Below, piece by piece: positions 51,879 through 60,609 of a DNA stretch of 64,000 nucleotides (positions are counted from its first letter, which is position 1; the number at the start of each line of letters is the position of its first letter). The notes below the pieces were generated by a model that was not told the DNA's origin, did not search any database, and saw only the letters and a program-made list of their open reading frames with translations. Source of the DNA: Flavobacteriales bacterium UBA2104. Lineage in GTDB: Bacteria > Bacteroidota > Bacteroidia > Flavobacteriales_D > Crocinitomicaceae. The translations under genes and the position numbers were made by a program. The DNA lies in assembly GCA_002331485.1 (NCBI GenBank), contig DCYS01000007.1, forward strand, positions 62,001 to 126,000. Direction: 5' to 3'.

Positions 51879-51919
51879 AAAAGGGGGGCAGTCGAAGAAA
51901 TTCGAAGTTCCCCTTTTTT
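51879..51919 (+). terminator. Hairpin between rpsO and pnp (terminator/attenuator or processing site)
   Basis: Outer stem AAAAGGGG / CCCCTTTT encloses an inner TCGAA-GAAA-TTCGA hairpin, followed by T6. In E. coli an rpsO terminator and an RNase III site occupy the same gap. Here no separate promoter for pnp is obvious, so partial read-through is likely. Confidence 0.75.
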
Positions 51920-51949
51920 GTTAAATAGTAAATAAGTAAACAATTTAAT

Positions 51950-54088
51950 ATGAATATAGGAATCAAAAAGTCCATCACTACAGGAGGTAAGAATATCTCT
52001 GTTGAGACAGGTAAGCTTGCAAAACAGGCTGACGGATCAGTAGTGTTACAAATGGGCAACACAGTGTTGTTGGCAACAGTAGTGTCAGCACCAGAAGCGA
52101 AAGAAGGAATGAACTTCTTTCCATTAACAGTAGATTATCGCGAGAAATTTGCGGCGGCCGGAAGAATCCCAGGAGGGTTTTTAAGAAGAGAAGGTCGTCC
52201 TTCAGATATGGAAATTCTGATCATGAGATTAGTTGACCGTGCACTTCGTCCATTATTTAATGACGATTATCGCGCAGAAACTCAGATCATGATCCAATTA
52301 ATGTCTTATGACGGAGAACATCTTCCAGATGCTCTAGCAGGTTTTGCAGCTTCAGCTGCGATCGCCGTTTCTGACATTCCTTTCAATGGACCAATGTCAG
52401 AGGTTAGAGTAGCAAGAGTTGATGGTCAGTACGTTGTGAATCCACTTAAATCAGAACTTGATAAAGCTGATATGGAGATCATGATGGCTGGTACAATGAA
52501 AGATGTCGTTATGATCGAAGGTGAAATGGAGTTCATCCAGGAATCTGATCTTGTTGAAGCGATTAAAGTTGGACACGAGGCGATCAAGGAGCAATGTCAA
52601 TTCCAGTTGGATCTTGCAGCTGAAATTCCATCGGCTAATCCAAAAAGAGAATATAACCACATCGATACAAACGAGGAGGTTGAAAAGAAAGTACACGATT
52701 TTGCTTTTGAGAAATTAAAGGCAGTTGCACGTAAAGGAAACTCAGATAGAACGGAAAGAGCAAATGATTTTGCTGCTGTAAAAGAAGAAACAGAGGCTCA
52801 ATTTACAGAAGAAGAGTTAGAAGAAGTTGGTGGTTTTGTTAGCACTTACTTCAAGAAAACAATGAAAGAAGCAGTTCGTGACGTAATGCTGAACGAACGT
52901 ATCCGTTTGGATGGTCGTAAGTTTGATGAGATTAGACCAATCTGGTGTGAAGTTGACTACCTACCAATGGTACACGGTTCTTCTGTATTTACTCGTGGTG
53001 AAACTCAGTCATTAACAACGTTGACACTTGGAGGTAAACTGCAAGAGCAAATGATCGACGCTGCAACATACCAAGGTACAGAGAACTTTATGCTACATTA
53101 CAACTTTCCACCGTTCAGTACAGGTGAGGCATATCCGATCAGAGGGGTATCGAGAAGAGAAGTTGGACATGGTAATCTTGCATTGAGAGCATTAAAACCA
53201 GTTTTGCCAGACGATAACCCATATACGATTCGATTGGTATCAGAAATACTTGAATCTAACGGTTCGTCTTCTATGGCTACAGTTTGTGCAGGTACTTTAG
53301 CGTTGATGGATGGAGGTATTCCAATTAAGGCTCCTGTTTCAGGTATTGCTATGGGACTTGTGATGAACAGCGAAGGTAAATATGCAGTTCTTTCAGATAT
53401 ACTTGGTGATGAGGATCACTTAGGTGATATGGACTTCAAAATTACTGGTACAGCTGAAGGAATTACTGCTTGTCAAATGGATATTAAAGTTGACGGACTT
53501 CCATACGAAGTTTTGATCGAAGCATTGGAGCAGGCAAAAGCAGGTAGATTACATATCCTTGGTAAGATCACTGATACGATCAATGAACCAAGAACTGAAT
53601 TGAAACCAAATGCTCCGCGTGTTGAGTCATTCCGTGTTCCAAATGAAGCAATTGGAGCGATCATCGGACCTGGTGGAAAGATCATTCAGCAAATTCAAAA
53701 AGATACAGGAGCTACTGTAACGATTGATGAAGATCCAGATACGGGAGAAGGTGTTGTTCAAATTCTTGCAGAAGGAAAAGAAGCGATGGATGGTGCGAAT
53801 AAAGCAGTTCGTGATATTGCTTTCCCTCCAACTGTAGAAGAAGGGGCGGAATACGAAGGAAAGGTTAAATCAGTTCAACCATATGGAGTATTTGTAGAAA
53901 TACTTCCTGGGACAGATGGATTGATCCACGTTTCCGAATTCGCTCATGAGCGCATCAATAAGATGGAAGAAGTTGCAAAAGAAGGTGACGTATTGAAGTT
54001 TAAGGTTGTTGGACAAGATCCAAAATCTAAAAAATGGAAATTGTCACGTAAAGTGTTACTTCCTAAACCAGAGAAGAAAGAATCTTAA
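51950..54088 (+). CDS. pnp: Polyribonucleotide nucleotidyltransferase (PNPase)
   Basis: 712 residues. A 3'-5' phosphorolytic exoribonuclease in RNA turnover. Two RNase PH-like cores: the first has VDYREKFAAAGRIPGGFLRR, and the second has GETQSLTTLTLGG, REVGHGNLALRALKPVLP and the SDILGDEDHLGDMDFK catalytic Asp cluster. An alpha-helical linker lies at ~225-310. The KH domain is FRVPNEAIGAIIGPGGKII (~560-580) and the S1 domain is YEGKVKSVQPYGVFVEILPG (~635-655). Complete for the family. Confidence 0.98.
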   Translation: MNIGIKKSITTGGKNISVETGKLAKQADGSVVLQMGNTVLLATVVSAPEAKEGMNFFPLTVDYREKFAAAGRIPGGFLRREGRPSDMEILIMRLVDRALRPLFNDDYRAETQIMIQLMSYDGEHLPDALAGFAASAAIAVSDIPFNGPMSEVRVARVDGQYVVNPLKSELDKADMEIMMAGTMKDVVMIEGEMEFIQESDLVEAIKVGHEAIKEQCQFQLDLAAEIPSANPKREYNHIDTNEEVEKKVHDFAFEKLKAVARKGNSDRTERANDFAAVKEETEAQFTEEELEEVGGFVSTYFKKTMKEAVRDVMLNERIRLDGRKFDEIRPIWCEVDYLPMVHGSSVFTRGETQSLTTLTLGGKLQEQMIDAATYQGTENFMLHYNFPPFSTGEAYPIRGVSRREVGHGNLALRALKPVLPDDNPYTIRLVSEILESNGSSSMATVCAGTLALMDGGIPIKAPVSGIAMGLVMNSEGKYAVLSDILGDEDHLGDMDFKITGTAEGITACQMDIKVDGLPYEVLIEALEQAKAGRLHILGKITDTINEPRTELKPNAPRVESFRVPNEAIGAIIGPGGKIIQQIQKDTGATVTIDEDPDTGEGVVQILAEGKEAMDGANKAVRDIAFPPTVEEGAEYEGKVKSVQPYGVFVEILPGTDGLIHVSEFAHERINKMEEVAKEGDVLKFKVVGQDPKSKKWKLSRKVLLPKPEKKES

Positions 54089-54110
54089 GATTCCGACACT
54101 GATATAAATA

Positions 54111-54143
54111 AAAAAGCTCGATCAATTTGATCGAGCTTTTTTT
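54111..54143. terminator. Bidirectional terminator between pnp and fabD
   Basis: A near-perfect palindrome: AAAAAGCTCGATCAA and its complement around a single T, with T-runs on both sides. Confidence 0.85.
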
Positions 54144-54157
54144 ATGATTAATATTCT

Positions 54158-55051
54158 CTATGCCTCTGTAGCTATGCTTGCGCTACTCGTAGGGAATCTG
54201 CGATCAACTTTTTTGAATAACCCTTGAAGTACTTTGCCTGGTCCTACCTCAACAACTTCTTCACAACCATCATTGATCATTGCGTGCATCGTTTGAGTCC
54301 ATTTTACAGGTGCAGTTAATTGAGCGATCAAATTCTTTTTAATCTCATCAGGGGAAGTTACAGCTTGAGCATTTACGTTTTGATAAATTGGGCATTTACC
54401 TTCTTTAAAATCAGTATTTTCGATTGCCGCAGCAAGCTCTTCTCTAGCAGGCTCCATCAATGGAGAGTGGAAAGCACCACCTACAGGAAGTGGAAGCGCT
54501 CTTTTAGCTCCTTCTTCCTTCGCTTTCTCACATGCTATTTCAATTCCCTTATTCGAACCAGATATAACCAATTGACCTGGACAGTTATAGTTAGCCGGAA
54601 CAACAACTTCATCAATGGAAGAACAGATCTCTTCAACTTTGTCATCTTCCAGGCCTAAAATAGCAGCCATCGTTGAAGGTTCTGCATCACATGCTTTTTG
54701 CATTGCAATTGCTCGTTGAGATACAAGTTTTAAACCATCCTCAAATGAGAGTACATCACTCGCTACAAGAGCAGAAAGCTCTCCCAAAGAATGACCAGCA
54801 ACCATATCAGGTTGAAATTCATCTCCCAGGACTTTAGCCAGAATCACAGAGTGTAAGAATATAGCAGGTTGTGTAACCTTTGTTTGCTTTAGCTCTTCAT
54901 CTGTTCCATTGAACATTATTGCTGTTATATCAAACCCCAAGATTTCATTTGCTTTGTCAAAATATTCTTTTGCTATAGGGGAATTATCGTAAAGGTCTTT
55001 TCCCATTCCGATGAATTGGGCTCCCTGACCTGGAAAAACATATGCTTTCAT
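54158..55051 (-). CDS. fabD: Malonyl-CoA:ACP transacylase FabD
   Basis: 297 residues. It moves malonyl from CoA to acyl-carrier protein for fatty-acid synthesis. N-terminus AYVFPGQGAQFIGMGKDLYD; nucleophile VAGHSLGELSALVAS (Ser ~88); substrate Arg in LVSQRAIAMQKAC; catalytic His in VGGAFHSPLM; late motif VEVGPGKVLQGL. Complete. The usual fab gene cluster is not around it. Confidence 0.96.
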   Translation of the reverse strand: MKAYVFPGQGAQFIGMGKDLYDNSPIAKEYFDKANEILGFDITAIMFNGTDEELKQTKVTQPAIFLHSVILAKVLGDEFQPDMVAGHSLGELSALVASDVLSFEDGLKLVSQRAIAMQKACDAEPSTMAAILGLEDDKVEEICSSIDEVVVPANYNCPGQLVISGSNKGIEIACEKAKEEGAKRALPLPVGGAFHSPLMEPAREELAAAIENTDFKEGKCPIYQNVNAQAVTSPDEIKKNLIAQLTAPVKWTQTMHAMINDGCEEVVEVGPGKVLQGLFKKVDRRFPTSSASIATEA

Positions 55052-55078
55052 GTTAATTTATTTTTGGGCTAAAATAAA

Positions 55079-55106
55079 AAAGCCTCGGGAATAAACCCGA
55101 GGCTTT
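55079..55106 (-). terminator. Rho-independent terminator of the 55127-56956 gene
   Basis: AAAAGCCTCGGG stem pairing with CCCGAGGCTTT, six-base loop. On the minus strand it is followed by T's (55071-55080 region). It is the 3' end of the T9SS protein gene and lies upstream of fabD. Confidence 0.8.
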
Positions 55107-55126
55107 CTATATAGATTATATAAATC

Positions 55127-56956
55127 TTACTTGTTAACAACCAATTTCTCAGTTGCAACAGCGTTACCAGCTGTGTAGTTCACAACATAAACACCGTTTG
55201 AAAGTCCTGCAGTTGGAATAGCAACAGTGTGCTCTCCAGCAGCAGCATTATTCAATGTAGAAGTAAATACAGCTTTACCTGAAAGATCAGTTACAGTGAT
55301 CTCAACATCAGAAGCATTTTCTAATGAGAAGTTCACGTTAGACTCATCGCTTGCAGGGTTAGGGTAGATAGAAACATTAGCTTCAGTTGAAGCAGACTCT
55401 ATGCTGTTAACTGGATCGAAATCCATTCTTACAACAGGAGTACTGTTTGTGAAATACCACTCAACACCAGCTGTACCTAGATCACCATATAAGAATGATG
55501 TTTGGTCTGGAGATTCACCAGCAACTGATAAAGAAAGTTCAGTTGAGAAAGAACCTACAGTTAGAAGGTAAGTTGTTCCAGCTGTTAAGGCAACTGCATT
55601 AGAGAAAACTAGAGTTTTAACTGCACCTGCATCATTTGCTGCATCTGTAGTATAATACTCAGTTTCGGCTTCGAAGATGAATTCTCCGTTTGCATCGATA
55701 GAGTATAGTTTACCAAATACTTCGATTCCATCGCCTAATGAAGGACCGAAAGCAGTTTCAACACCTGTTAACTGAGCGTCTTGGTTAATATCGAAAAGGT
55801 TACCACCTTCGTAAGCAACTTCAGGGAAGAAACCTCCATCAATAAGACCATTGTCACGAGCGTAAATATAATCTACAACATTCATCGTGTCATGACCTGC
55901 AGTTGAATTGTTTCCAGGAACCGCATCTACAGCACCGGATGTAACCGCACCATCAAAGATGTATTCTCCAAGTGCACCAGGAGTGAACTGAGTAGTACAT
56001 GGTAATGTATCTGTAGTAAATCCATTAACAGTACTTGCGGCAGAGCTAGAAGTAAATGCTTCTGAAACTACAGCTGCTGTATAAACTACATCAGTTTGGT
56101 TTTCGTAACCAAAGTTTCTCACGATACCAGAAATATCGTATGAAGTAACCTGATCAAGAGGTACTTGGTAATAAGGTACTCTTACACCAATGTTACCAGC
56201 AGCCCCCCAGTAGATACCTTCATCTACAAGATCATACTGATCAGCTTCGTTGATTCTTACATCATCAACAGTCCAGTACCATGCCCAGTAGTCATTATCG
56301 TTGTAATAGAACTGAACAAGAACTTGGTTCGAACCACCGGCAACAGCAGAAATATCGATCTGCTCAACTTTTGGGTTCTCAGAGTTCTGATCGTTTGGAT
56401 AACCCGCGTTGTTTGTGATTTCGAATTCTGTCCAGTTTGCACCGTTATCACCAGAAACACGAACTCCACGAGTATCTTGCCACCATCTGTAGCTATGTTC
56501 AAATGTCAATATAACATTCGAAGAACCTGAACAGTCAATAGCAGATGCTGTTGTGATTTCAGCAACGATCGCACCATCACCATCCGCATTGTTTGGCTGA
56601 CGGTCAGAATCGATCAATGCATAACCATTACTTGCAGTTGAACTATTAAAAGGCTGCAGTTCTGGAGCCGCATTCGGAACATCAGATGGATCTGTTTGAA
56701 TTACCCAGTCAACAGAAGTAGGCTGACTTGTATTCGTCATTACCCATGTATTTGGGTCAGAGAAATCATCTTCCCAAATCAAAGCACCTTTCTCCTGAAC
56801 TGTGTTCGTTTGTTTTTTACCCGTTTTAACTGCTTCAAACATTGAATGTTTTTTAGCACTTGGGGCTTTGTTTAATTTTCCTTGTGAAGACTGACCAATT
56901 GCAGCTCCTGAGAGCAACAAAGAACCAGCCATCATAAATAAGTAACTTTTCTTCAT
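55127..56956 (-). CDS. Large T9SS-secreted protein with type A sorting domain
   Basis: 609 residues. The signal peptide ends GAAIGQ (~22), followed by a short basic propeptide-like stretch. Residues ~55-235 form a MAM/jelly-roll-type domain (IWEDDFSDPNTWVMTN; GSSNVILTFEHSYRWWQD; WYWTVDDVRINE). Residues ~250-360 form a CARDB-like sandwich (YDISGIVRNFGYENQTDVVY). Another beta domain precedes the C-terminal sorting domain (VSIYPNPASDESNVNF ... LSNGVYVVNYTAGN ... KLVVNK). Codon use is cleaner and T/C-rich, as in highly expressed genes. Monocistronic, with promoter at 56988-56995 and a strong terminator. A role as surface structural or adhesive protein is inference. Confidence 0.87.
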   Translation of the reverse strand: MKKSYLFMMAGSLLLSGAAIGQSSQGKLNKAPSAKKHSMFEAVKTGKKQTNTVQEKGALIWEDDFSDPNTWVMTNTSQPTSVDWVIQTDPSDVPNAAPELQPFNSSTASNGYALIDSDRQPNNADGDGAIVAEITTASAIDCSGSSNVILTFEHSYRWWQDTRGVRVSGDNGANWTEFEITNNAGYPNDQNSENPKVEQIDISAVAGGSNQVLVQFYYNDNDYWAWYWTVDDVRINEADQYDLVDEGIYWGAAGNIGVRVPYYQVPLDQVTSYDISGIVRNFGYENQTDVVYTAAVVSEAFTSSSAASTVNGFTTDTLPCTTQFTPGALGEYIFDGAVTSGAVDAVPGNNSTAGHDTMNVVDYIYARDNGLIDGGFFPEVAYEGGNLFDINQDAQLTGVETAFGPSLGDGIEVFGKLYSIDANGEFIFEAETEYYTTDAANDAGAVKTLVFSNAVALTAGTTYLLTVGSFSTELSLSVAGESPDQTSFLYGDLGTAGVEWYFTNSTPVVRMDFDPVNSIESASTEANVSIYPNPASDESNVNFSLENASDVEITVTDLSGKAVFTSTLNNAAAGEHTVAIPTAGLSNGVYVVNYTAGNAVATEKLVVNK

Positions 56957-56987
56957 GTTGTCAAATTTTAGTTTTAACTTAATTATT

Positions 56988-56995
56988 CAAATGTA
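56988..56995 (-). promoter_or_regulatory. -7 promoter element TACATTTG
   Basis: Perfect TAnnTTTG on the minus strand, 31 nt before the ATG at 56956. Confidence 0.55.
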
Positions 56996-57081
56996 AATTT
57001 AATGAAAAAGTTATTTTTAGTTAAATAATTCATTAAATATCTCCTCACAAAATGTCATTTTAAAGACGATGAGCCGAGGAC

Positions 57082-57687
57082 TTAATGTGATGACGGCCAA
57101 TTAAATGCGATGGTTGGCATTTTTGCAGGTATTTTAATTTTCCGTACATCTTTATTCTTTGTTGATATTTGAAGCTTATTGTCAAGCCAGGTTAATCGAT
57201 GAACTCCATTCTGACGGACCACACCTTCTTCAAAACCATATACCAAAAACTGGTGATCACCAACGGCTATCGTAGCCACACCTTTCAACTTAATGGATGT
57301 TGACGGGCTGAATTTAAAAGTGATCTCATCCGTTAGTTTTTTATAGCTAACATCAACTAAATTCAATTCTTTTTCGGTGATGTCAAGTCCTGCTATGAAA
57401 AGTGTACCTTTAACTTTCTCATGCTTATTCGCAAAATCATCGACTGAGGCATATATCAATCCTTCTTCAATTTCAGGATAATCTTCTTCACTTAAGATTT
57501 CTACATCATCACTCAGCAAGGATAGCCTTGAATAAGCTGTATAACTGATCAAAACACCAGTAAGAATAATAAGTAGGTTTCCTACAAGCATTGGTGTTGT
57601 GTGGAAGTTACGGTATAACCACCAAGCAATCAGTATAAACATAGCTAGAATGATCAAAGATATAATGATTGCTCCGAACTTTTTCAT
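57082..57687 (-). CDS. Two-span membrane protein, function unknown
   Basis: 201 residues from the ATG at 57687. A longer frame would run into the mutS2 start and past the promoter, so it is rejected. TM1 is IIISLIILAMFILIAWWLY and TM2 is VGNLLIILTGVLISYTAY; a soluble part of ~140 residues with a beta-sandwich look follows (EEGLIYASVDDFANKHEKVK, EITFKFSPSTSIKLKGVATI). No family recognised. Its promoter interlocks with that of mutS2. Confidence 0.7.
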   Translation of the reverse strand: MKKFGAIIISLIILAMFILIAWWLYRNFHTTPMLVGNLLIILTGVLISYTAYSRLSLLSDDVEILSEEDYPEIEEGLIYASVDDFANKHEKVKGTLFIAGLDITEKELNLVDVSYKKLTDEITFKFSPSTSIKLKGVATIAVGDHQFLVYGFEEGVVRQNGVHRLTWLDNKLQISTKNKDVRKIKIPAKMPTIAFNWPSSH

Positions 57688-57691
57688 GTGG

Positions 57692-57725
57692 CAAATGTAA
57701 TGAATTCTGTAGCTTTGCAGCCAAA
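57692..57725. promoter_or_regulatory. Interlocked divergent promoters of mutS2 and the 57082-57687 gene
   Basis: Leftward: -7 TACATTTG (minus strand, 57692-57699), with TTTG -33 at 57722-57725 and 22 nt spacing, 4 nt before its ATG. Rightward: -7 TAGCTTTG at 57710-57717, 7 nt before the mutS2 ATG. The leftward -33 covers the first base of mutS2, so two polymerases cannot occupy both promoters at once. Confidence 0.65.
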
Positions 57726-59842
57726 TGTTAAAAGTTGACCAGCAAACATATCGCGATCTTGAATTCAACGTACTAACGGAAATGATGAGTGAGTTTTGTG
57801 TTGGTGACTCTGCTCGTCAAAGGATCATCAGCCTAAAACCAGTTCGGAAGACAGAGGAATTAATAAAGTTTCTTCATCAAACGAATGAACTAACTGATAT
57901 TCGCAGAGAGGGAGAAACATTTCCACGAATAGAGTTTGATGAGCTCGACCAGGAGATCAAAATGCTTCCGGTGAAGAATGCAAGTCTACCACAGAAAAGT
58001 TTTGATCGAATACGTTTCGCATCCAATTTAGTGAATAGCTTGATCTACTTTTTCAATAAAAGAGAGGATGAATTTCCAGAACTCTTTTCTATGCTGAAAA
58101 ATGTGTACTTCACTAAAGAGATCATTGAGGAGATCGATAACATCTTTGATAAACATGGTGAGGTTAAGGATGATGCTTCTGAGGAGTTGTTTCAGATCAG
58201 ACAGCGTATAAAAGATGTTGAACGCAAAGCAAACAGTAACTTCGATCGCACCATACGAAAATACCTCAAAAAAGGCTATCTGAGTGATACAAAGGAGGCA
58301 TTTATGGAGAACAGAAGACTTCTCGCAGTTCTTTCTTCATACAAAAGACAAGTTCCTGGTCAGGTAACAGGATCTTCTAAAACAGGAAATGTTACTTATG
58401 TAGAACCGGCAGAAACTGTTCCGCTTAATAATGAGCTAGACCAATTAAAGGACGACGAGCGCAAAGAGATCTTTAAAGTTCTTCAGATTCTGACTCAAAA
58501 AATGGTTATTCATTTGCCTTTGATCAAAGAATACCAGAAGATCCTGGTGAATTTTGATTTCATTAATGCTAAATCTCGATTAGCTTTAAAGTTTGATGCT
58601 GTTTTACCTGGATTGACAAATGATATGTCGTTTGATCTTATCGATGCTTATCATCCTGTATTAAAGTTGAATAATCAGAACGCAGGTAAAAAAACGATCC
58701 CACAGCGGATCACTATGAATCAGCATGCACGAATGCTGGTTATTTCAGGACCTAACGCGGGAGGAAAAAGTATAACGCTTAAGACAATCGGATTGCTTCA
58801 ATTAATGCTGCAATGTGGTCTTCTGGTTCCAGTTCATCCTAATAGCAAGATGACATTGTTTAGCAGTCTGCTGACAGATATCGGTGATAATCAATCCATA
58901 GTAGATGAGTTGAGTACATACTCATATCGCTTGAAGCGAATGAAGTATTTTCTTGAAGTTGCTAACGAGAGATCCATGTTACTTCTTGATGAGTTTGGTA
59001 CAGGTTCAGATCCAGATTTAGGAGGAGCATTGGCTGAGGTATTTTTTGAAGAATTGTATAAAAAAGGTTCTTATGGAGTTATCACAACTCACTACGGAAA
59101 TATCAAGTTGAAGGCTGATGAACTTGACGCTGCGGTGAATGGTTGTATGCTTTTTGATACCGAAACCTTGAAACCGTTATTTAAATTTTCTACAGGACAG
59201 CCTGGAAGTTCTTTCACGTTTGAAGTGGCTCAGATCAATGGAATATCTAAAAAGTTGATCAATCGTGCTAAGCATAAACTTGACGATAAGAAAGTTAAAA
59301 TGGATCAGTTGCTGCACGAACTTCAAAAGGAAAAATCATATTTGTCTCGATTGACCAAAGAACATATTGAAGCTCAAGAAACTGCTGAAGAAGCTCGATT
59401 GAGATCGGAGGAGTCTCTTGCCACATACAATGCAAAGCTAAAGCAAATGAGGGCGCGAGCGGAAGAGACCAGTAAATATGTGAGTTTGGGGAAAAAGCTC
59501 CAGCAATTCATTGATGCGTATATAACAAAAAGTAAAAAGAAGAATGTCAACGCTGATCTACTAAATGAGGTCAAGAAATATATCGCGAAAGAAAAGGCAA
59601 AGATCGAATCTCTGAAAAAAGAAGAGGTGCTCAAAAAAAGATCAAAAAAGAAAAAAGATCAACCAACGAAGAAAGCGAAACAATACCATCAAGATAAGAT
59701 CAAAAAAGGTAGTACGGTTAAAATGATCGCCACGAAGCAAAAGGGTGAAGTAGAGGAAGTTGAAGGAAATGATATCACTGTCGTGTTCGGTTTTGCACGT
59801 ATGAAGGTCAAAAGAGAAAGCTTGATTTGGGTCAAAGACTAG
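57725..59842 (+). CDS. mutS2: MutS2-family DNA-binding ATPase without Smr domain
   Basis: 705 residues. MutS2 acts on recombination intermediates or collided ribosomes, not on mismatches. Helical core and clamp ~1-320 (RRLLAVLSSYKRQVPGQVTG; TYVEPAETVPLNNELDQL). ATPase with Walker A ISGPNAGGKSITLKTIG, signature STYSYRLKRMKYFLE, Walker B MLLLDEFGTGSDP and ITTHYGNIK. A long coiled coil ~515-640 is followed by a KOW-like end (KGSTVKMIATKQKGEVEEVE). It stops there: the C-terminal Smr nuclease domain (~80 residues) of Bacillus-type MutS2 is missing. Confidence 0.92.
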   Translation: MLKVDQQTYRDLEFNVLTEMMSEFCVGDSARQRIISLKPVRKTEELIKFLHQTNELTDIRREGETFPRIEFDELDQEIKMLPVKNASLPQKSFDRIRFASNLVNSLIYFFNKREDEFPELFSMLKNVYFTKEIIEEIDNIFDKHGEVKDDASEELFQIRQRIKDVERKANSNFDRTIRKYLKKGYLSDTKEAFMENRRLLAVLSSYKRQVPGQVTGSSKTGNVTYVEPAETVPLNNELDQLKDDERKEIFKVLQILTQKMVIHLPLIKEYQKILVNFDFINAKSRLALKFDAVLPGLTNDMSFDLIDAYHPVLKLNNQNAGKKTIPQRITMNQHARMLVISGPNAGGKSITLKTIGLLQLMLQCGLLVPVHPNSKMTLFSSLLTDIGDNQSIVDELSTYSYRLKRMKYFLEVANERSMLLLDEFGTGSDPDLGGALAEVFFEELYKKGSYGVITTHYGNIKLKADELDAAVNGCMLFDTETLKPLFKFSTGQPGSSFTFEVAQINGISKKLINRAKHKLDDKKVKMDQLLHELQKEKSYLSRLTKEHIEAQETAEEARLRSEESLATYNAKLKQMRARAEETSKYVSLGKKLQQFIDAYITKSKKKNVNADLLNEVKKYIAKEKAKIESLKKEEVLKKRSKKKKDQPTKKAKQYHQDKIKKGSTVKMIATKQKGEVEEVEGNDITVVFGFARMKVKRESLIWVKD

Positions 59843-59864
59843 CCAAATTTTTATTTTTACACTT

Positions 59865-60554
59865 ATGAAGGATAAAATTACGATCGCTATTGATGGTTGG
59901 TCATCTTGTGGCAAAAGTACTTTGGCAAAAGCACTCGCTAAATCTTTAAATTATATTTATGTTGATTCAGGAGCAATGTACCGAGGAGTAACATTGTATG
60001 CATTACGAAAAGGATGGGTAGGTGAAAATGCTATCGATCAAGAGGAGATCGTAAGATCGCTCAATCACATTTCAATTAGTTTCGAGCAAAATAAAAATGG
60101 TACTCCGGATCTTCTTTTAAACGGAGAAAATGTTGAGTCTAAGATCAGAACGCTGGAAGTTTCAAATCAAGTGAGTAAGGTTGCAGCGATCAAAGAAGTT
60201 CGAACTTTTCTTGTTGATCAACAACGAAAGATGGGGGAAGAAGGTGGTGTCGTGATGGACGGCCGAGATATAGGTTCAGTTGTTTTTCCTAACGCAGAAT
60301 TAAAGTTATTCGTAACTGCAGATCCTGATATCAGAGCAAAAAGAAGATTTGATGAGCTCGTTTCAAAAGGTCAAGATGTTGAACTAGCGGATGTGCGAAA
60401 AAATTTAAAAGAAAGAGATCATCTCGACACGACCAGGGATGAGAGTCCTTTGATTCAAACTGAAGATGCAATTATTCTCGATAATTCTAACTTAGATCAA
60501 TCTGAACAGTTGGAAGTAGCTTTGGATCATGTTAAAAATGCGTTAGCGTCGTAA
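59865..60554 (+). CDS. cmk: Cytidylate kinase
   Basis: 229 residues. It phosphorylates CMP and dCMP. P-loop DGWSSCGKSTLAKALAKSL, with a Ser-Ser-Cys variant of the usual GPAGSGKS but retaining GKS. Then YIYVDSGAMYRGVTLYAL (CMP site), VVMDGRDIGSVVFPNAELK, FVTADPDIRAKRRFDEL and the LID Arg residues in ERDHLDTTRDESPL. It starts 22 nt after mutS2 and is probably co-transcribed. Confidence 0.96.
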   Translation: MKDKITIAIDGWSSCGKSTLAKALAKSLNYIYVDSGAMYRGVTLYALRKGWVGENAIDQEEIVRSLNHISISFEQNKNGTPDLLLNGENVESKIRTLEVSNQVSKVAAIKEVRTFLVDQQRKMGEEGGVVMDGRDIGSVVFPNAELKLFVTADPDIRAKRRFDELVSKGQDVELADVRKNLKERDHLDTTRDESPLIQTEDAIILDNSNLDQSEQLEVALDHVKNALAS

Positions 60555-60609
60555 CAACTTATCTGATTTTTCGTTATACTTGTTAGAATTCAAGCCATTT
60601 TACAAAACT

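Noticed and set aside
54320..54658. 112-residue plus-strand frame inside fabD
   Set aside because: It is antisense to a complete, strongly conserved fabD and has no recognisable features.
56165..56530. 121-residue plus-strand frame inside the T9SS protein gene
   Set aside because: It is antisense to a coding gene and its composition follows the opposite strand's codons.
57688..57768. Longer start of the leftward membrane protein overlapping mutS2
   Set aside because: It would cover the mutS2 start and lie upstream of the -7 element at 57692-57699.
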